Positions 32,140-42,565 of a DNA stretch of 64,000 nt are shown piece after piece. Where the stretch lies: positions 26,934,510 to 26,998,509 of the forward strand of contig CM039509.1 of NCBI GenBank assembly GCA_022432975.1, given 5' to 3'. The position numbers and the translations under genes were made by a program. The stretch's first letter is position 1; each line of letters opens with the position of its first letter. Under the pieces are notes generated by a model that was not told the DNA's origin, did no database searches, and saw only the letters and a program-made list of their open reading frames with translations. This DNA is from Begonia masoniana. Lineage: Eukaryota; Streptophyta; Magnoliopsida; Cucurbitales; Begoniaceae.

Positions 32140-33286
32140 TGGCACCCGGGTTCCCATCATATGGTGTAGGCCTGAAGGCGAAAGAACATTACCCACTACT
32201 TACCAGTCGTCCTAGCTCGCTGAGGATACTCGGTTACCTGTCCACCTACGGCTCTACCTATGACAAATATTTACACTTCATTAAATCAAGCTAACATTCA
32301 CCTATTTACTCTCAAACTACTATCTCTAGAAAAATTCAACTAAAACCTAACTAAACGGGCCACTAATTTGGGTTCGGTAAAAACCGACCCAAAACTTTCA
32401 ATGTGCATAACTTTTGCGTCGGATATCGGAATCGAACAATTCCAGCGGCCACGTACTCCTTTAATAGTCTATTTTAACATGCCAAAAGGAATTTTAAAAC
32501 AAACGACCGTGGCTAGGTCAAAATGGCAAAAACCCGAACTACCCCTTAACCCGGAATTTCCCCTTTTCTAATTTTTCATCAATTCTCATCCAATTCCTCA
32601 CCAATCAACTACCCTAACATCCAATTAACATAATCTAACGAAAAATCAAGGTTTCACACAAGAAACCCGAAGCTCAGAGAAAGGGGTTCTCAGATTTTGG
32701 CTCAATCCGAGCTCCCTGTTGCTCGGCAATCTTTACCGGCGTTGAGCTCGGCAATCAGACGCTAAGGGCAGCCAAAAACGACCGGCGATCGGAGCTCTAG
32801 CAGCTCGGCGATCCCCCGCACAGACCGAATGCCAAAACAGAGTAAAACCAACTTACTGGGTCAGTTAGTGCGCGGAGTCGGCCGGAAATGCTAGCCCATG
32901 GTTCGTCGCAGTCGTCTGGCCGGAGACCGTCTGAAATTGCCGGTGAACGGCACCGCGTCGCCTTCCCCTCTCCCCTGTTCTCCTCTCGGCCGTCGGGCTC
33001 GAGCTCGAACACAAACAACAGAATGGTTAAAACCATTCTGTTGTTTTAATTAATAATAATAATAATAATACTAATATTAATTCCTATTAAAACATTAATA
33101 TACCGTTTTGCTCTCTCGTTTTTGACCATTCGAATTTCGTTAAATCTCGTAAATTATACATTTTCCTAGATTGATCCTCACCCCGTACCCGGCTTAATTT
33201 TTCCAATTAGAATATCCGAACATAAATCTAATTTAGAAAATTCTAAGATCCATAATTTAAATAAATCTAAATTCATGGGTGTTACA
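32140..33286 (-). mobile_element. E4: inverted LTR fragment related to E2
   Basis: Minus-strand LTR starting at 33286 (TGTAACACCCATGAATTTAG). The stretch 32220-32275 matches in reverse the E2 mini-exon (GGACAGGTAACC, CAGCGAGCTA). Unlike E2 it has a normal donor, ACTG|GTAAGT. The fragment ends within intron-like block 2 near 32140-32150, where it meets unrelated sequence, so its 3' half is missing. GC-rich leader sequence lies at 32640-33010. There is no coding gene. Confidence 0.72.
33014..33045 (-). promoter_or_regulatory. Hairpin near predicted transcription start of E4
   Basis: AACAACAGAATGGTT and AACCATTCTGTTGTT form a perfect 15-bp inverted repeat with a 2-nt loop, beside an AT-rich run. 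It shares the CAGAATGG core with E2, but the stem below it differs on both arms. Confidence 0.55.
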
Positions 33287-33906
33287 AATGTATAGAGGAT
33301 TGGTGAAAGAAAATTGGTTAAGTGCTTAAGTTTTAGGGTGTGTGTAGTAAGGAGGTTGTGCAGGAAATCACGATCGATCGTGATTTGACCACGATCGATC
33401 GTGATCTGCAGAAAAGAGAAAAAGGCCTATCACGATCGATCATGATTTTACCACAATTGATCGTGATCTGCAGAAAAGAGAAAAAGGCCTATCACGATCG
33501 ATCGTGATTTTACCACGATCGATCGTGATTCAAGAAAAACTTTCTTCATGGATTACAGAGGCGGCCCGATAGATCGGGCACACTACCATGATCGATCGGG
33601 ATCAGTTCAGCGTGACCACGATCGATCGTGATAATACCACGATCGATCGTGATTGCAGGAAAATGTTTAAATTTCATTTTTTTTAGCTGATCACGATCGA
33701 TCGTGATATGACCACGATCGATCGTGATTGCAGAAAAATGTTTAAACTCAATTTTTATAAATTTTTTTATTAAGTTCCTATAAATTATTTTAAACGGTTT
33801 TCAATTCTCTGAACGATTTTAACGATTTAAATTTCTGCTCAAATGTTACAAGGATAAAAAATATATATATAGGGAAAAATAAGGGTATAGTGTTAGGGTC
33901 GTCTCA
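33287..33906 (+). mobile_element. 3' end of a chromovirus LTR with GATCGATC palindromes
   Basis: Plus-strand tail ending GGGTCGTCTCA at 33906, where Athila pol sequence resumes. It may be the end of the outer element of the E1-E4 stack, but it does not match the E1 5' LTR tail, so ownership is open. E4 interrupts it on the left. Confidence 0.5.
33370..33736 (+). repeat. CACGATCGATCGTG palindrome array
   Basis: About ten copies of the perfect palindrome CACGATCGATCGTG, or close variants, spaced ~20-30 bp apart and often in pairs joined by ATTTGACCA-like linkers. Each GATC is a potential hairpin and Dam/Mbo-type site. Placement near an LTR 3' end parallels E3, E6, S and E7. Confidence 0.9.
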
Positions 33907-34845
33907 CTAGAAGTGAACGTTTTCAACATCATCAAGCAACCACAAGAGGATGACGAGTTTGTCCAATCTTACATGATCGATACACTTGTCAAAGAGGAAG
34001 TCACCCTTTGGAAGAATCTTGATCGGATTGACTACCTCCTCGAAGATCCTCAAAGTTCTGATCATGTGGAGAATGTTTTTGCCATTTTCCATGATCCACA
34101 TGTTGGAAGAACACAGTTTTGGCAAATGTACTTTAAAGATCTACAACAAGATAGGGCAAAGCCAAAACCATCTTCTGAAGAGACCCCGAACATCACAATA
34201 GCTCAACTTACTGAGGGTCTCAAACATGTTTTCCTCGGTGACGGTGATACCTTTCCACTGATCATCTTATCCAAACTTGACGCATTACAGGAACAGCGAT
34301 TGGTCGATATTTTGCATGAGTATAAAAGTGCGTTAGGTTGGACGATTGCCGATATAAAAGGTAATAGCCCCTTAATTTTCTCCTACCACATTCATCTCAA
34401 AGAAGGAGCTACTCCATGTCGAGAACCACAACGCAGACTTAATCCAACAATGAAGGAGGTTGTTAAGAATGAAGTATTGAAGTTGTTAGATGCAGGAATC
34501 ATCTATTCGGTCTCATACAACAAGTGGGTTAGTCCGACTCAAGTAGTTCCCAATAAATCAGGAGTCACGGTCGTTGAGAATGAAAAAGGAGATCTCGTCG
34601 CTACAAAGGTCATGATAGGTTGGCACTTATGCTTTTCGGCGTATTCCATTTGGATTATGTAATGCCCCAACCATGTTTTAGAGGTGCATGATGAGCATAT
34701 TTAGTGATATGGTCGAGAAATGTATGGAAGTTTTCATAGATGACCTAACCGTCTTTGGAGACTCGTTCGACTCATGTTTACTTAATCTCCAAGCTGTTTT
34801 CCGAAGATGCATTGAAAAAGGTTTCGTGCTTAACTGGGAGAAATG
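33907..34845 (+). pseudogene. pol: Athila pol: protease end and RT, 5' part
   Basis: Encodes VNVFNIIKQPQEDDEF (end of the protease region), a linker (FLGDGDTFPLIILSKLDALQ) and the RT start (LGWTIADIKGNSPLI, LNPTMKEVVKNEVLKLLDAG). At ~34615 the frame breaks and ~90 residues of RT are missing; it resumes with AFRRIPFGLCNAP in another frame, then a TAG stop and RCMMSIFSDMVEKCMEVF. The catalytic pair is present as FIDD (34734-34745). Solo LTR S interrupts at 34845. The gag-to-protease segment that should precede 33907 is gone. Confidence 0.82.
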
Positions 34846-35671
34846 TGTAACACCCGAAACTTTGGTACTCCTTCTCCTATTAATAATAATTGATGGATTG
34901 ATTTAAACGATAGACAAATTAGTGAAATAAGAGGAGGATTAATAGAAAAATGTAATAAAGGTCAATATGGTAATCTAAGTGTTAAAATGTTAATGAAAAC
35001 CTAAGTATTTCTCTCTCCCCCTTATTTCCCTCTGCTTTCACAAAAGAAAAGCTCTAGAGAGCTTTCTGGCAATTTTTATCGCCTCTCTTCCATTCTTCAC
35101 GATTCGGCCAATTTTTTCCTCCGATCATCGATTCTCCTTCACGTTTTCTTCTCCAACCAACAACCTAGGTAAAGTTCTATGGTTTTGGACGTTAGGTTTC
35201 ATTGTTTTAGAATTGTTAACGGTTAGGGTTTCGACTGAATTATGTTAGAAATGGTTAAGGTTGCTGTACTTGCGCCTCTAAAGAATGTTGTGGATTGGTT
35301 TAGGTGAACAAGATCACGGACAGCGCTCGGATTTGCTTAGGACTCGAGGTAAGTCTTCATGACTTGTTTGGCCGATTTGGCCTACACCATAAGAGAGTTT
35401 ATTGATCGAGGAGTTGATGATGTATGTAGATTGTTAGGTATATGGTTTATGGTTATGTGGTTGGGTAGATAGGTTATACAATTAGTTGTTAATGGATAGT
35501 TCTGTCTAGATAGTCATGTTATGTTTATGATTATATTAAACCGAGGATATGTATTGTTCATGCATTCTGTTTTTATGAAAGCATAGAAAATAAATTTATG
35601 CATACGTTTTTATGTAAGAAAGATAATGAATGAAATGAAAGAAAGTACGTAAGTGTAATATGTGGGTGGAA

Positions 35672-36105
35672 AAGGAGTATGGTCGTCCCGTAAGGTTTGG
35701 ACAAATAGGTGTGCCTACTTTATTTTCTTAAAGAGCGAGTATGGCTGTCCCATAAGGTTTGGACCAATAGGTGTGCCTACTTTATTTTCTTAAAGAGCGA
35801 GTATGGCCGTCCCGTAAGGTTTGGACCAATAGGTGTGCTTACTTTATTTTCTTAAATAACGAGTATGGCCGTCCCATAAGGTTTGGACCAATAGGTGTGC
35901 CTACTTTATTTTCTTAAAGAACGAGTATGGTCATCTCGTAAGGTTTGGACCAATAGGTGTGCCTACTTTATTTTCTTAAAGAGCGAGTATGGCCGTCCCG
36001 TAAGGTTTGGACCAATAGGTGTGCCTACTTTATTTTCTTAAAGAACGAGTATGGCTGTCCCGTAAGGTTTGGACCACAAGGTGTGCCTACTCCCTCTACC
36101 ATGGA
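35672..36105 (+). repeat. 62-bp tandem repeat, seven units, in S
   Basis: Units begin GAGTATGGCCGTCCCGTAAG and contain GTTTGGACCAATAGGTGTGC. Units differ at a few positions. They lie wholly inside intron-like block 2, ~80 bp before the hairpin and acceptor. Confidence 0.93.
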
Positions 36106-36536
36106 TCCCAGATAATTAAAGACAGAAAGAAAACAACATGATTTTTATGAATAGCACATGCATTTTCATTTATGAAGCTTGCTGAGCCTTAGCTTATATA
36201 ATGTTTTTATGGTGTAGGTGATCTTGAGTAAGGTGAGAATGTTCTTCTTCCATCCGAGGAACGAATCGATTGAAGAAGAATGCCTTGGGAGTGTGCTGTG
36301 CAGTCGGTGCTAACCTTAACCCCTGGGAGTAACAGGTTAAGTATTTTAGTGGTTTTGGGTTGTGTTGGGCTGAAGGGATTATAGTATATGAATTGTATAG
36401 AACTCATTTTAGGGTGTTTGGTATCTGGATAGTGTAAGTACTGACGTTGATGAAATGGTAAATGGGTTTGATGTTTTTAATGTTTCTGGAAGTACGGGGT
36501 AAATGATGTGTAGATACAGGGGAAAGATTATGAAGG

Positions 36537-37125
36537 CAGCTCTCTGGACAAAATCCAGAGAGCTAGCCGATCGATTGCCTGGAAGGAGCGATCGATCGGG
36601 TAATGCATTGTTTAGAGTCGGGATTTTATACGTTTTCAGTTAAGTGTTCAGTAAGAAAGTCATCGTCCAAAGTCCGTGGACAATAAAGTCCAGTCAAGTA
36701 TTATGGCAAAAGAAAGTCATCGTCCAAAGTCTGTGGACGATAAAGTGCAGTTAAGTATTCGGGCAGAAGAAAGTCATCGTCCAAAGTCCGTGGACGATAA
36801 AGTCTAGTTAAGTATTTTGGCAGAAGAAAGTCATCGTCCAAAGTTGTCGTCTAAAGACGTGGACAAATATGTCCCATGGACGATAAGTCCCGTGGTGATA
36901 AGTCACATGGATGAATAAGGCACGTGGACAAATAAGTCTCGTGGACGATAAGTCACGTGGACGAATGAGTCTCGTGGATGAATAAACGCTGTAAGCGATA
37001 ATGTCGTCCACAGTTTATGTTGTCCACAGTCTCTGTAGACCACAGTTTCTGTTGTCCACAATCTCTGTTGACCACAGTCACTGTTGCCCACGGCTTCTGT
37101 TGTCCACGCTATCTTCTATTTCTAT
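36537..37125 (+). repeat. Palindromic and short tandem repeats near the 3' end of S
   Basis: An AGCTCTCTGGA...TCCAGAGAGCT hairpin, CCGATCGATTG and GCGATCGATCGGG palindromes, about four ~56-bp units with CATCGTCCAAAGTCCGTGGA (GTCC...GGAC inverted), then short GTGGACGATAAGTC and TGTTGTCCACAGTC repeats. Confidence 0.8.
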
Positions 37126-37486
37126 CGACCCCCACTATTCAAATTAAAGAAACCCAAGAGAAGCTAAGTGTTAATCACCCCGACCACTATTCAAATTGAT
37201 AGAACCCGAGAGGAATTTAAATTAAGTTAAACTTTAGTACAAGGATTATATTTTCCGCTGAATAAAGTAATTAGTCTTTAAAGGTTATAGATATAGATTT
37301 AATGCCGAGTCTATTCTCTCACGATTGATGAATGAATGAAAAGGAAAATGAATGGATAAATGAAAGTGAAATTTGTGTAAGAATAGACGAGGGTAATAGG
37401 CAAGTCCAATTATAAGGATGGAAAAGAAAAGTTCAAATTTTGTGAGATTTTAGGAATAGTACAAGGGTAAATTAAGGGTCGTCACA

Positions 37487-37987
37487 AAATGTCATTTCGT
37501 GGTGTCATCTGGTATTGTTTTGGGGCACATTGTTTCTGAGAGAGGCATTGAGGTTGATCAGTCCAAGATCAAACTCATCTCTAAGTTACCCACCCCAAAA
37601 ATGTCAAGGACCTTCGCTCATTCTTTGGACACGCCAGATTCTATAGGAGGTTCATACAAAATTTTTCAGCCATATCTGGACCATTATGCAACCTCCTTGC
37701 AAAAGACGCCACATTCAATTAGACAAAGGAGTGTGAGGATGTCTTCCAATCTCTTGTGTCAAAACTGACTTCTGCCCCTATCATTCAGTCACCAGATTGG
37801 TCACTTCCATTCGAGATCATGTGTGATGCAAGCAATCACGCTCTGGGGACCGTCCTTGGTCAACGAAGGGAAAGGAAGCCCATCATCATTTACTACGCAA
37901 GAAGAATTCTTAACAACGCTCAAATGAACTATACCACGACTAAGAAAGAGTTGCTTGTTGTAGTATTTTCTCTTGACAAGTTCCGCA
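37487..37987 (+). pseudogene. pol: Athila pol: RT end and RNase H
   Basis: Continues exactly where S interrupted: GIVLGHIVSERGIEVDQSKI (RT thumb), then frameshifted FLGH-like and FQPYLDH pieces, then RNase H: LTSAPIIQSPDWSLPFEIMC, DASNHALGTVLGQR, NNAQMNYTTTKKELLVVVF. The RNase H Asp (MCDAS) and Glu (TKKELL) are visible. The gene stops at 37987 where E6 is inserted after KFRM; integrase would lie beyond the window. Confidence 0.82.
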
Positions 37988-38790
37988 TGTAACACTCGAT
38001 TTTACGAGATTTTATTTACTCCAATATAAAATGGCATTTTAGTAAATATGTCAAATTAAGTCCGATTGGTGAACGAAAAGTTGTAATGGAGCCCTAACAA
38101 TAAATTGAAATTTATGGTGAAATAAGGAAATTTGGACAAAACGGATCGATGGATCAATTAACGAAATAAGTGATGAAACAAATAGAAGATAAAAGGGAGG
38201 GCAAAATGGTCATTCAATAGGTTAAATTTTAATAAAAATCGCATTTCTCTCCCTCCCTCCACACTTCAAGATTTCTCCTTCATATTTCCCCCTCAACGGC
38301 GACTCTTCTTCCCTCTCACGCGATTCCTTCCTCTGGCGACTGACACTCCTCTGATCGACTTCCGTTCTTTGCGTTTTCTTCTCCAATCACAGCCCTAGGT
38401 AAGATTCTATAGTTTTTGAACGTTAGATTTCCATTTTCACAGAGTTATACGGTTAAGGTTTTGTCAAAAATGTGAATTTAGGTTTAAAATTGATAGGTTT
38501 ACCATGATTACTCCTCTAAAGGATATATTAGCGATTATTGGACGTAGTTAGTAGATTTATTGATGAATATGGGAGTTTTTGGTTGTTTGACAACTTAGAA
38601 ACTCCATTAATGGAGGTTTGAGTATGTCGAGCATGAATTACTCAATAAAATGCCTCAATGAGTTAAAATAGAGTTTTCAAAAATTTCCTTTAGCTAGGAG
38701 TTCCGTTAGTTTTCAAAGTTCGATGATTTAGGCTCGGTTTAATGCCGTGTGTTGTGAAATTTTTTAGGTGAACGTGCTACGGACGCAAGG
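37988..38790 (+). mobile_element. E6: 5' LTR, first part
   Basis: Starts TGTAACACTCGATTTTACG and closely matches the E6 3' LTR at 55802. It contains donor CCCTAG|GTAAGA (~38398), acceptor TTTTTTAG|GTGAAC (~38768) and the mini-exon, ending ACGGACGCAAG. E5 is inserted at the very donor site (duplication CAAGG, 38786-38790); the LTR resumes at 49599. No gene. Confidence 0.85.
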
Positions 38791-39438
38791 TGTAACACCC
38801 GAGACACGACTAGGTAATTTTCCTAACTGTATTAACGGTCATGAATATTTAATCTTCGCGGTTTAGAATTTTATGACAAGTTTAATTAATTACATGTGGG
38901 TTTTAAACTAGGTTGAGTGGCATTATGGTAATAATTGAAGTCTGGGACCGGTATTTAAAGAAATTGGAAACCTTAAACCTCATTAAACCCCACTATAGCC
39001 GACACCTTCTACTCTCGGCAATTTCTCCTTCCCCGAGCTCGCACCCTGCTTGCCATCAACCTCCCTCCGACGACCGGTTTCAAGCCTGCATATCCCTGCA
39101 AATCCGCACCCGAGGTATGAAATGGATAATGTAGTCATTTATTAGTGAATAGAGCTTTGCTTTCAACTCGGCATTTGAGTTTGGTTTTTACAGTGGCCGA
39201 GCAGTTTAAGACCTTTTAAAATCTGAGAGTAGTGATGTTATTCCGAATCAATTTTGAACATTCTAAGTAACCAACTCGGATTTAATCGATGGTAAGACCT
39301 GTCCGCCTAGTTTTCGGATTTCAGACTGCAGTGTATCAAACAGAGGAATCAAAATGACTTTAGCTATTAGAATCTAGGACGATTTATGATTAGAACTATT
39401 AGGATTTTATTTTAACTACTGTAATGAACATGTTTTAG

Positions 39439-39484
39439 GTGAAGAAGTTTAAAGAGAAGAAGCTCGGATTGCTAAGGGAACCAG
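39439..39484 (+). other. Predicted mini-exon of E5 LTR
   Basis: 46 nt between TTTTAG| and |GTAAGT. In the frame that continues past the acceptor at 40271 it reads KEKKLGLLREP plus a split Gly codon (G|GT). The same phase and an RT(P/R)G-like ending recur in E3, E6, E7, S and LTR-A. Translation is unproven. Confidence 0.45.
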
Positions 39485-39776
39485 GTAAGTGGATGTATTA
39501 AGATTTTCAGCCAATAGGGCCCTACACCGCAAGGATACTAGGAAAAATTGTTGAAATGATTGTCTGATGATTATGACTAATAGTTGCCATGATATGAAGT
39601 ATTTGAGCAGGAAGATGTTAAGTTACATGATGTTTTACTCGTTCATACAGTACGATATTTCTCTGTGAACTTCATGTCTATGCATTATGTACACGTTTAT
39701 GATTGAGTTAAGAACATGAAGAATAAATGTAATCATGATTAAGTGCAGAACGGGGGAAATGACTATGATATGTTCA

Positions 39777-40062
39777 CAAGGCTCATGAATGGCTCGCGAA
39801 TTCTCCCATTGGTGGAGGCCAAGATGATGGTATGTATGGCTCGCGAATTCTCCCTTTGGTGGAGGCCGAGTTGATGATCAGTATGGCTCGCGAATTCTCC
39901 CACTGGAGGAGGCCGAGTGGATGTTAAGTACGGTTCGCGAATTCTCCCACTGGTGGAGACCGAATTGGCAGGAAAACTCGCGAATCCTCACCCTGGTGGA
40001 GGCCGAGTTAATACTGCATGATAGTTCGCGAATTCTCCCACTGGTGGAGGCCGAGCTAGTCA
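39777..40062 (+). repeat. ~47-bp repeats in E5 5' LTR, intron-like block 2
   Basis: Six imperfect units with GGCTCGCGAATTCTCCCA and GGTGGAGGCCGAG. The palindromes TCGCGA and GAATTC occur in nearly every unit. The 3' LTR has the same six units with scattered substitutions. Confidence 0.92.
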
Positions 40063-40714
40063 TTACTATGATTGCCCGATTGGCAATTGATTATGTACCG
40101 CTGTCTTTCTCCCTCGTTTCCTGCCTTAATACATGCTATGTAAATAATGAAAATGAGCATGAATGAAGAAAGATTTACGGACTTATGTTTCTTATTTTGT
40201 ACACTCATGTATGTCTGCCAGCATGCATTCCTTACTAAGCATTAGGCTTATAGTTAAACCTTATGGTGTAGGTGAAGAAGGTTCAGGTGAGGACACTATG
40301 TTCAAAGAGGATGTTTGAAGCTGGTTGCTGGAGGATGCTTAGAATGATAGTGCAAGGCTGGATAGGCGATTAAGTTCCCTGGTTATGCTCATTGTAAGTC
40401 AGAAAAATTTACGATGAACAGATGACTAATTAGAATAGAATTTCCTATAGTAATGAGACTTGGATTTGAAAGGGGCTCGTCTTTAGAGTCTGCTATGATT
40501 TTAAGGTTTGATGAATGATCTATTGCTTAAGTCTTCCGCTATATGCATTCTGAATGAGTTGTGGTATTTCCTGTTGATTAATGTCATTCAAGGATTTGCA
40601 ATGTTTTCTGCCATGTATTAGAAGCTGGATGGAGTGATCATCCGGCTGACGTCACCGGTGGATATAGAGTGTTTAAGCCACCGGGTGACGAAAATGCTAT
40701 TTTGTCATTTAGTG

Positions 40715-41889
40715 ACCGGTGGATTAAGTGTATTCCTTCACCGGATGATGTAAATGCTATTTTGTCGTTTAGTGACCGGTGGATTAAGTGTATTCCTTCA
40801 CGGATGATGTAAATGCTATTTTGTCGTTTAGTGACCGGTGGATTAAGTGTATTCCTTCACCGGATGATGTAAATGCTATTTTGTCGTTTGTGGATTAAGT
40901 GTATTCCTTCACCGGATGATGTAAATGCTATTTTGTCGTTTAGTGACCGGTGGATTAAGTGTATTCCTTCACCGGATGATGTAAATGCTATTTTGTCGTT
41001 TAGTGACCGGTGGATTAAGTGTATTCCTTCACCGGATGATGTAAATGCTATTTTGTCGTTTAGTGACCGGTGGATTAAGTGTATTCCTTCACCGGATGAT
41101 GTAAATGCTATTTTGTCGTTTAGTGACCGGTGGATTAAGTGTATTCCTTCACCGGATGATGTAAATGCTATTTTGTCGTTTAGTGACCGGTGGATTAAGT
41201 GTATTCCTTCACCGGATGATGTAAATGCTATTTTGTCGTTTAGTGACCGGTGGATTAAGTGTATTCCTTCACCGGATGATGTAAATGCTATTTTGTCGTT
41301 TAGTGACCGGTGGATTAAGTGTATTCCTTCACCGGATGATGTAAATGCTATTTTGTCGTTTAGTGACCGGTGGATTAAGTGTATTCCTTCACCGGATGAT
41401 GTAAATGCTATTTTGTCGTTTAGTGACCGGTGGATTAAGTGTATTCCTTCACCGGATGATGTAAATGCTATTTTGTCGTTTAGTGACCGGTGGATTAAGT
41501 GTATTCCTTCACCGGATGATGTAAATGCTATTTTGTCGTTTAGTGACCGGTGGATTAAGTGTATTCCTTCACCGGATGATGTAAATGCTATTTTGTCGTT
41601 TAGTGACCGGTGGATTAAGTGTATTCCTTCACCGGATGATGTAAATGCTATTTTGTCGTTTAGTGACCGGTGGATTAAGTGTATTCCTTCACCGGATGAT
41701 GTAAATGCTATTTTGTCGTTTAGTGACCGGTGGATTAAGTGTATTCCTTCACCGGATGATGTAAATGCTATTTTGTCGTTTAGTGACCGGTGGATTAAGT
41801 GTATTCCTTCACCGGATGATGTAAATGCTATTTTGTCGTTTAGTGACCGGTGGATTAAGTGTATTCCTTCACCGGATGATGTAAATGCT
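40715..41889 (+). repeat. 60-bp tandem array, ~20 units, E5 5' LTR
   Basis: Units of ACCGGTGGATTAAGTGTATT + CCTTCACCGGATGATG + TAAATGCTATTTTGTCGTTTAGTG. Most are identical; one unit lacks a C, one lacks 8 bp, and the last is cut. The 60-bp period keeps one frame open, so a 20-residue peptide repeat appears (40873-41970), which I regard as an artefact. The paired 3' LTR has only two units. Confidence 0.95.
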
Positions 41890-42412
41890 TGTAGTGCCGG
41901 GCGTGATTTTAATGAGTCAGTGTTTGGCTCGTGTTCGCCGGTGGATGTCCACCACTGGGCGATGTTTTAATTAGACACGTGAAACCCTCGTGCCCACCGG
42001 AAGATATCTTCTATTAGGCGATGTTAAGCGAGTCACGCGCATTGCACGTGATGACCAGACGATGTAATTTCTGAGGGTTGATACATGCAAACCCATGCAA
42101 ATCCGAATTGTATAACGTCAAGTGGTCTGGGTATCTCTTCCTTGTCCGATTAAGTTACAGATTAATTGACTGAGCTTAGTCGCCCGACTCTGTGAAGGTT
42201 TGAGTCGACGAGGTGTAGGAAGTCGATTCACGAGAGGGTTCGTCTTCCTTGATGATTCTGTGTCTCTGTTTTCAGTTTAGTAAAAAAAAAAAGGGAGGAT
42301 ATGCAAATGTAAATGCTTGCCGAGAAATAGGAAAGATGAAATAATAGTAAAAGTTAAGTAAACGATTAATAAAAGATTATGGTTTCGTGGCGATCCTTCT
42401 CGGGTCGTTAGA

Positions 42413-42565
42413 ATTATGGTATCAGAGCAAAACCGGGTTCTAAAACCGATTCTGCAGACTGCCTTCCAGCACTGACTGTCACATGAGCACACCTCAGCAA
42501 CTGTAAGTATTTATGATTTCATATATGTCATTAAGTTAAGATATACCTGTAATGATTTGTCTAGG
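42413..42565 (+). promoter_or_regulatory. E5 primer-binding site and leader
   Basis: TGGTATCAGAGC at 42417-42428 fits tRNA-iMet priming. A 62-nt block follows from CT|GTAAGT (42503) to GTCTAG|GAATC (42564). Confidence 0.8.

Larger units (their letters stand above)
34846..37486 (+). mobile_element. S: solo LTR with 62-bp repeats
   Basis: 2.64 kb, TGTAACACCCGAAAC to GGGTCGTCACA, with perfect AAATG duplications (34841-34845, 37487-37491). Layout: donor CCTAG|GTAAAG (35168), acceptor GGTTTAG|GTGAAC (35303), 45-nt mini-exon, donor CGAG|GTAAGT (35348), hairpin TGAGC-CTTA-GCTTA (36183-36196, one G-T pair), acceptor GTGTAG|GTGATC (36217). Removing the second block gives LLRTRG, DLE, then a TAA, then GENVLLPSEE in the same frame. 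The first block is only 135 bp here. Confidence 0.88.
38791..42412 (+). mobile_element. E5: 5' LTR
   Basis: 3.62 kb, TGTAACACCCGAGACACG to TCGGGTCGTTAGA (terminal CA changed to GA). TATTTAAA at 38952 is a TATA candidate. Layout: donor CCCGAG|GTATGA (39114), acceptor GTTTTAG|GTGAAG (39438), 46-nt mini-exon, donor ACCAG|GTAAGT (39484), hairpin TAAGC-ATTAG-GCTTA (40236-40250), acceptor GTGTAG|GTGAAG (40271). The joined flank reads LGLLREPG, EEGSGEDTMF, KEDV and a stop. The element is flanked by CAAGG duplications (38786-38790, 49599-49603). Confidence 0.93.

Noticed and set aside
37017..37199. Frames in the TGTTGTCCACAG repeat region
   Set aside because: Short repeat-driven frames inside solo LTR S.
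40873..41970. 365-codon open frame with a perfect 20-residue repeat
   Set aside because: It is created by the 60-bp period of the array in the E5 5' LTR, has no domain, and the paired 3' LTR lacks it.
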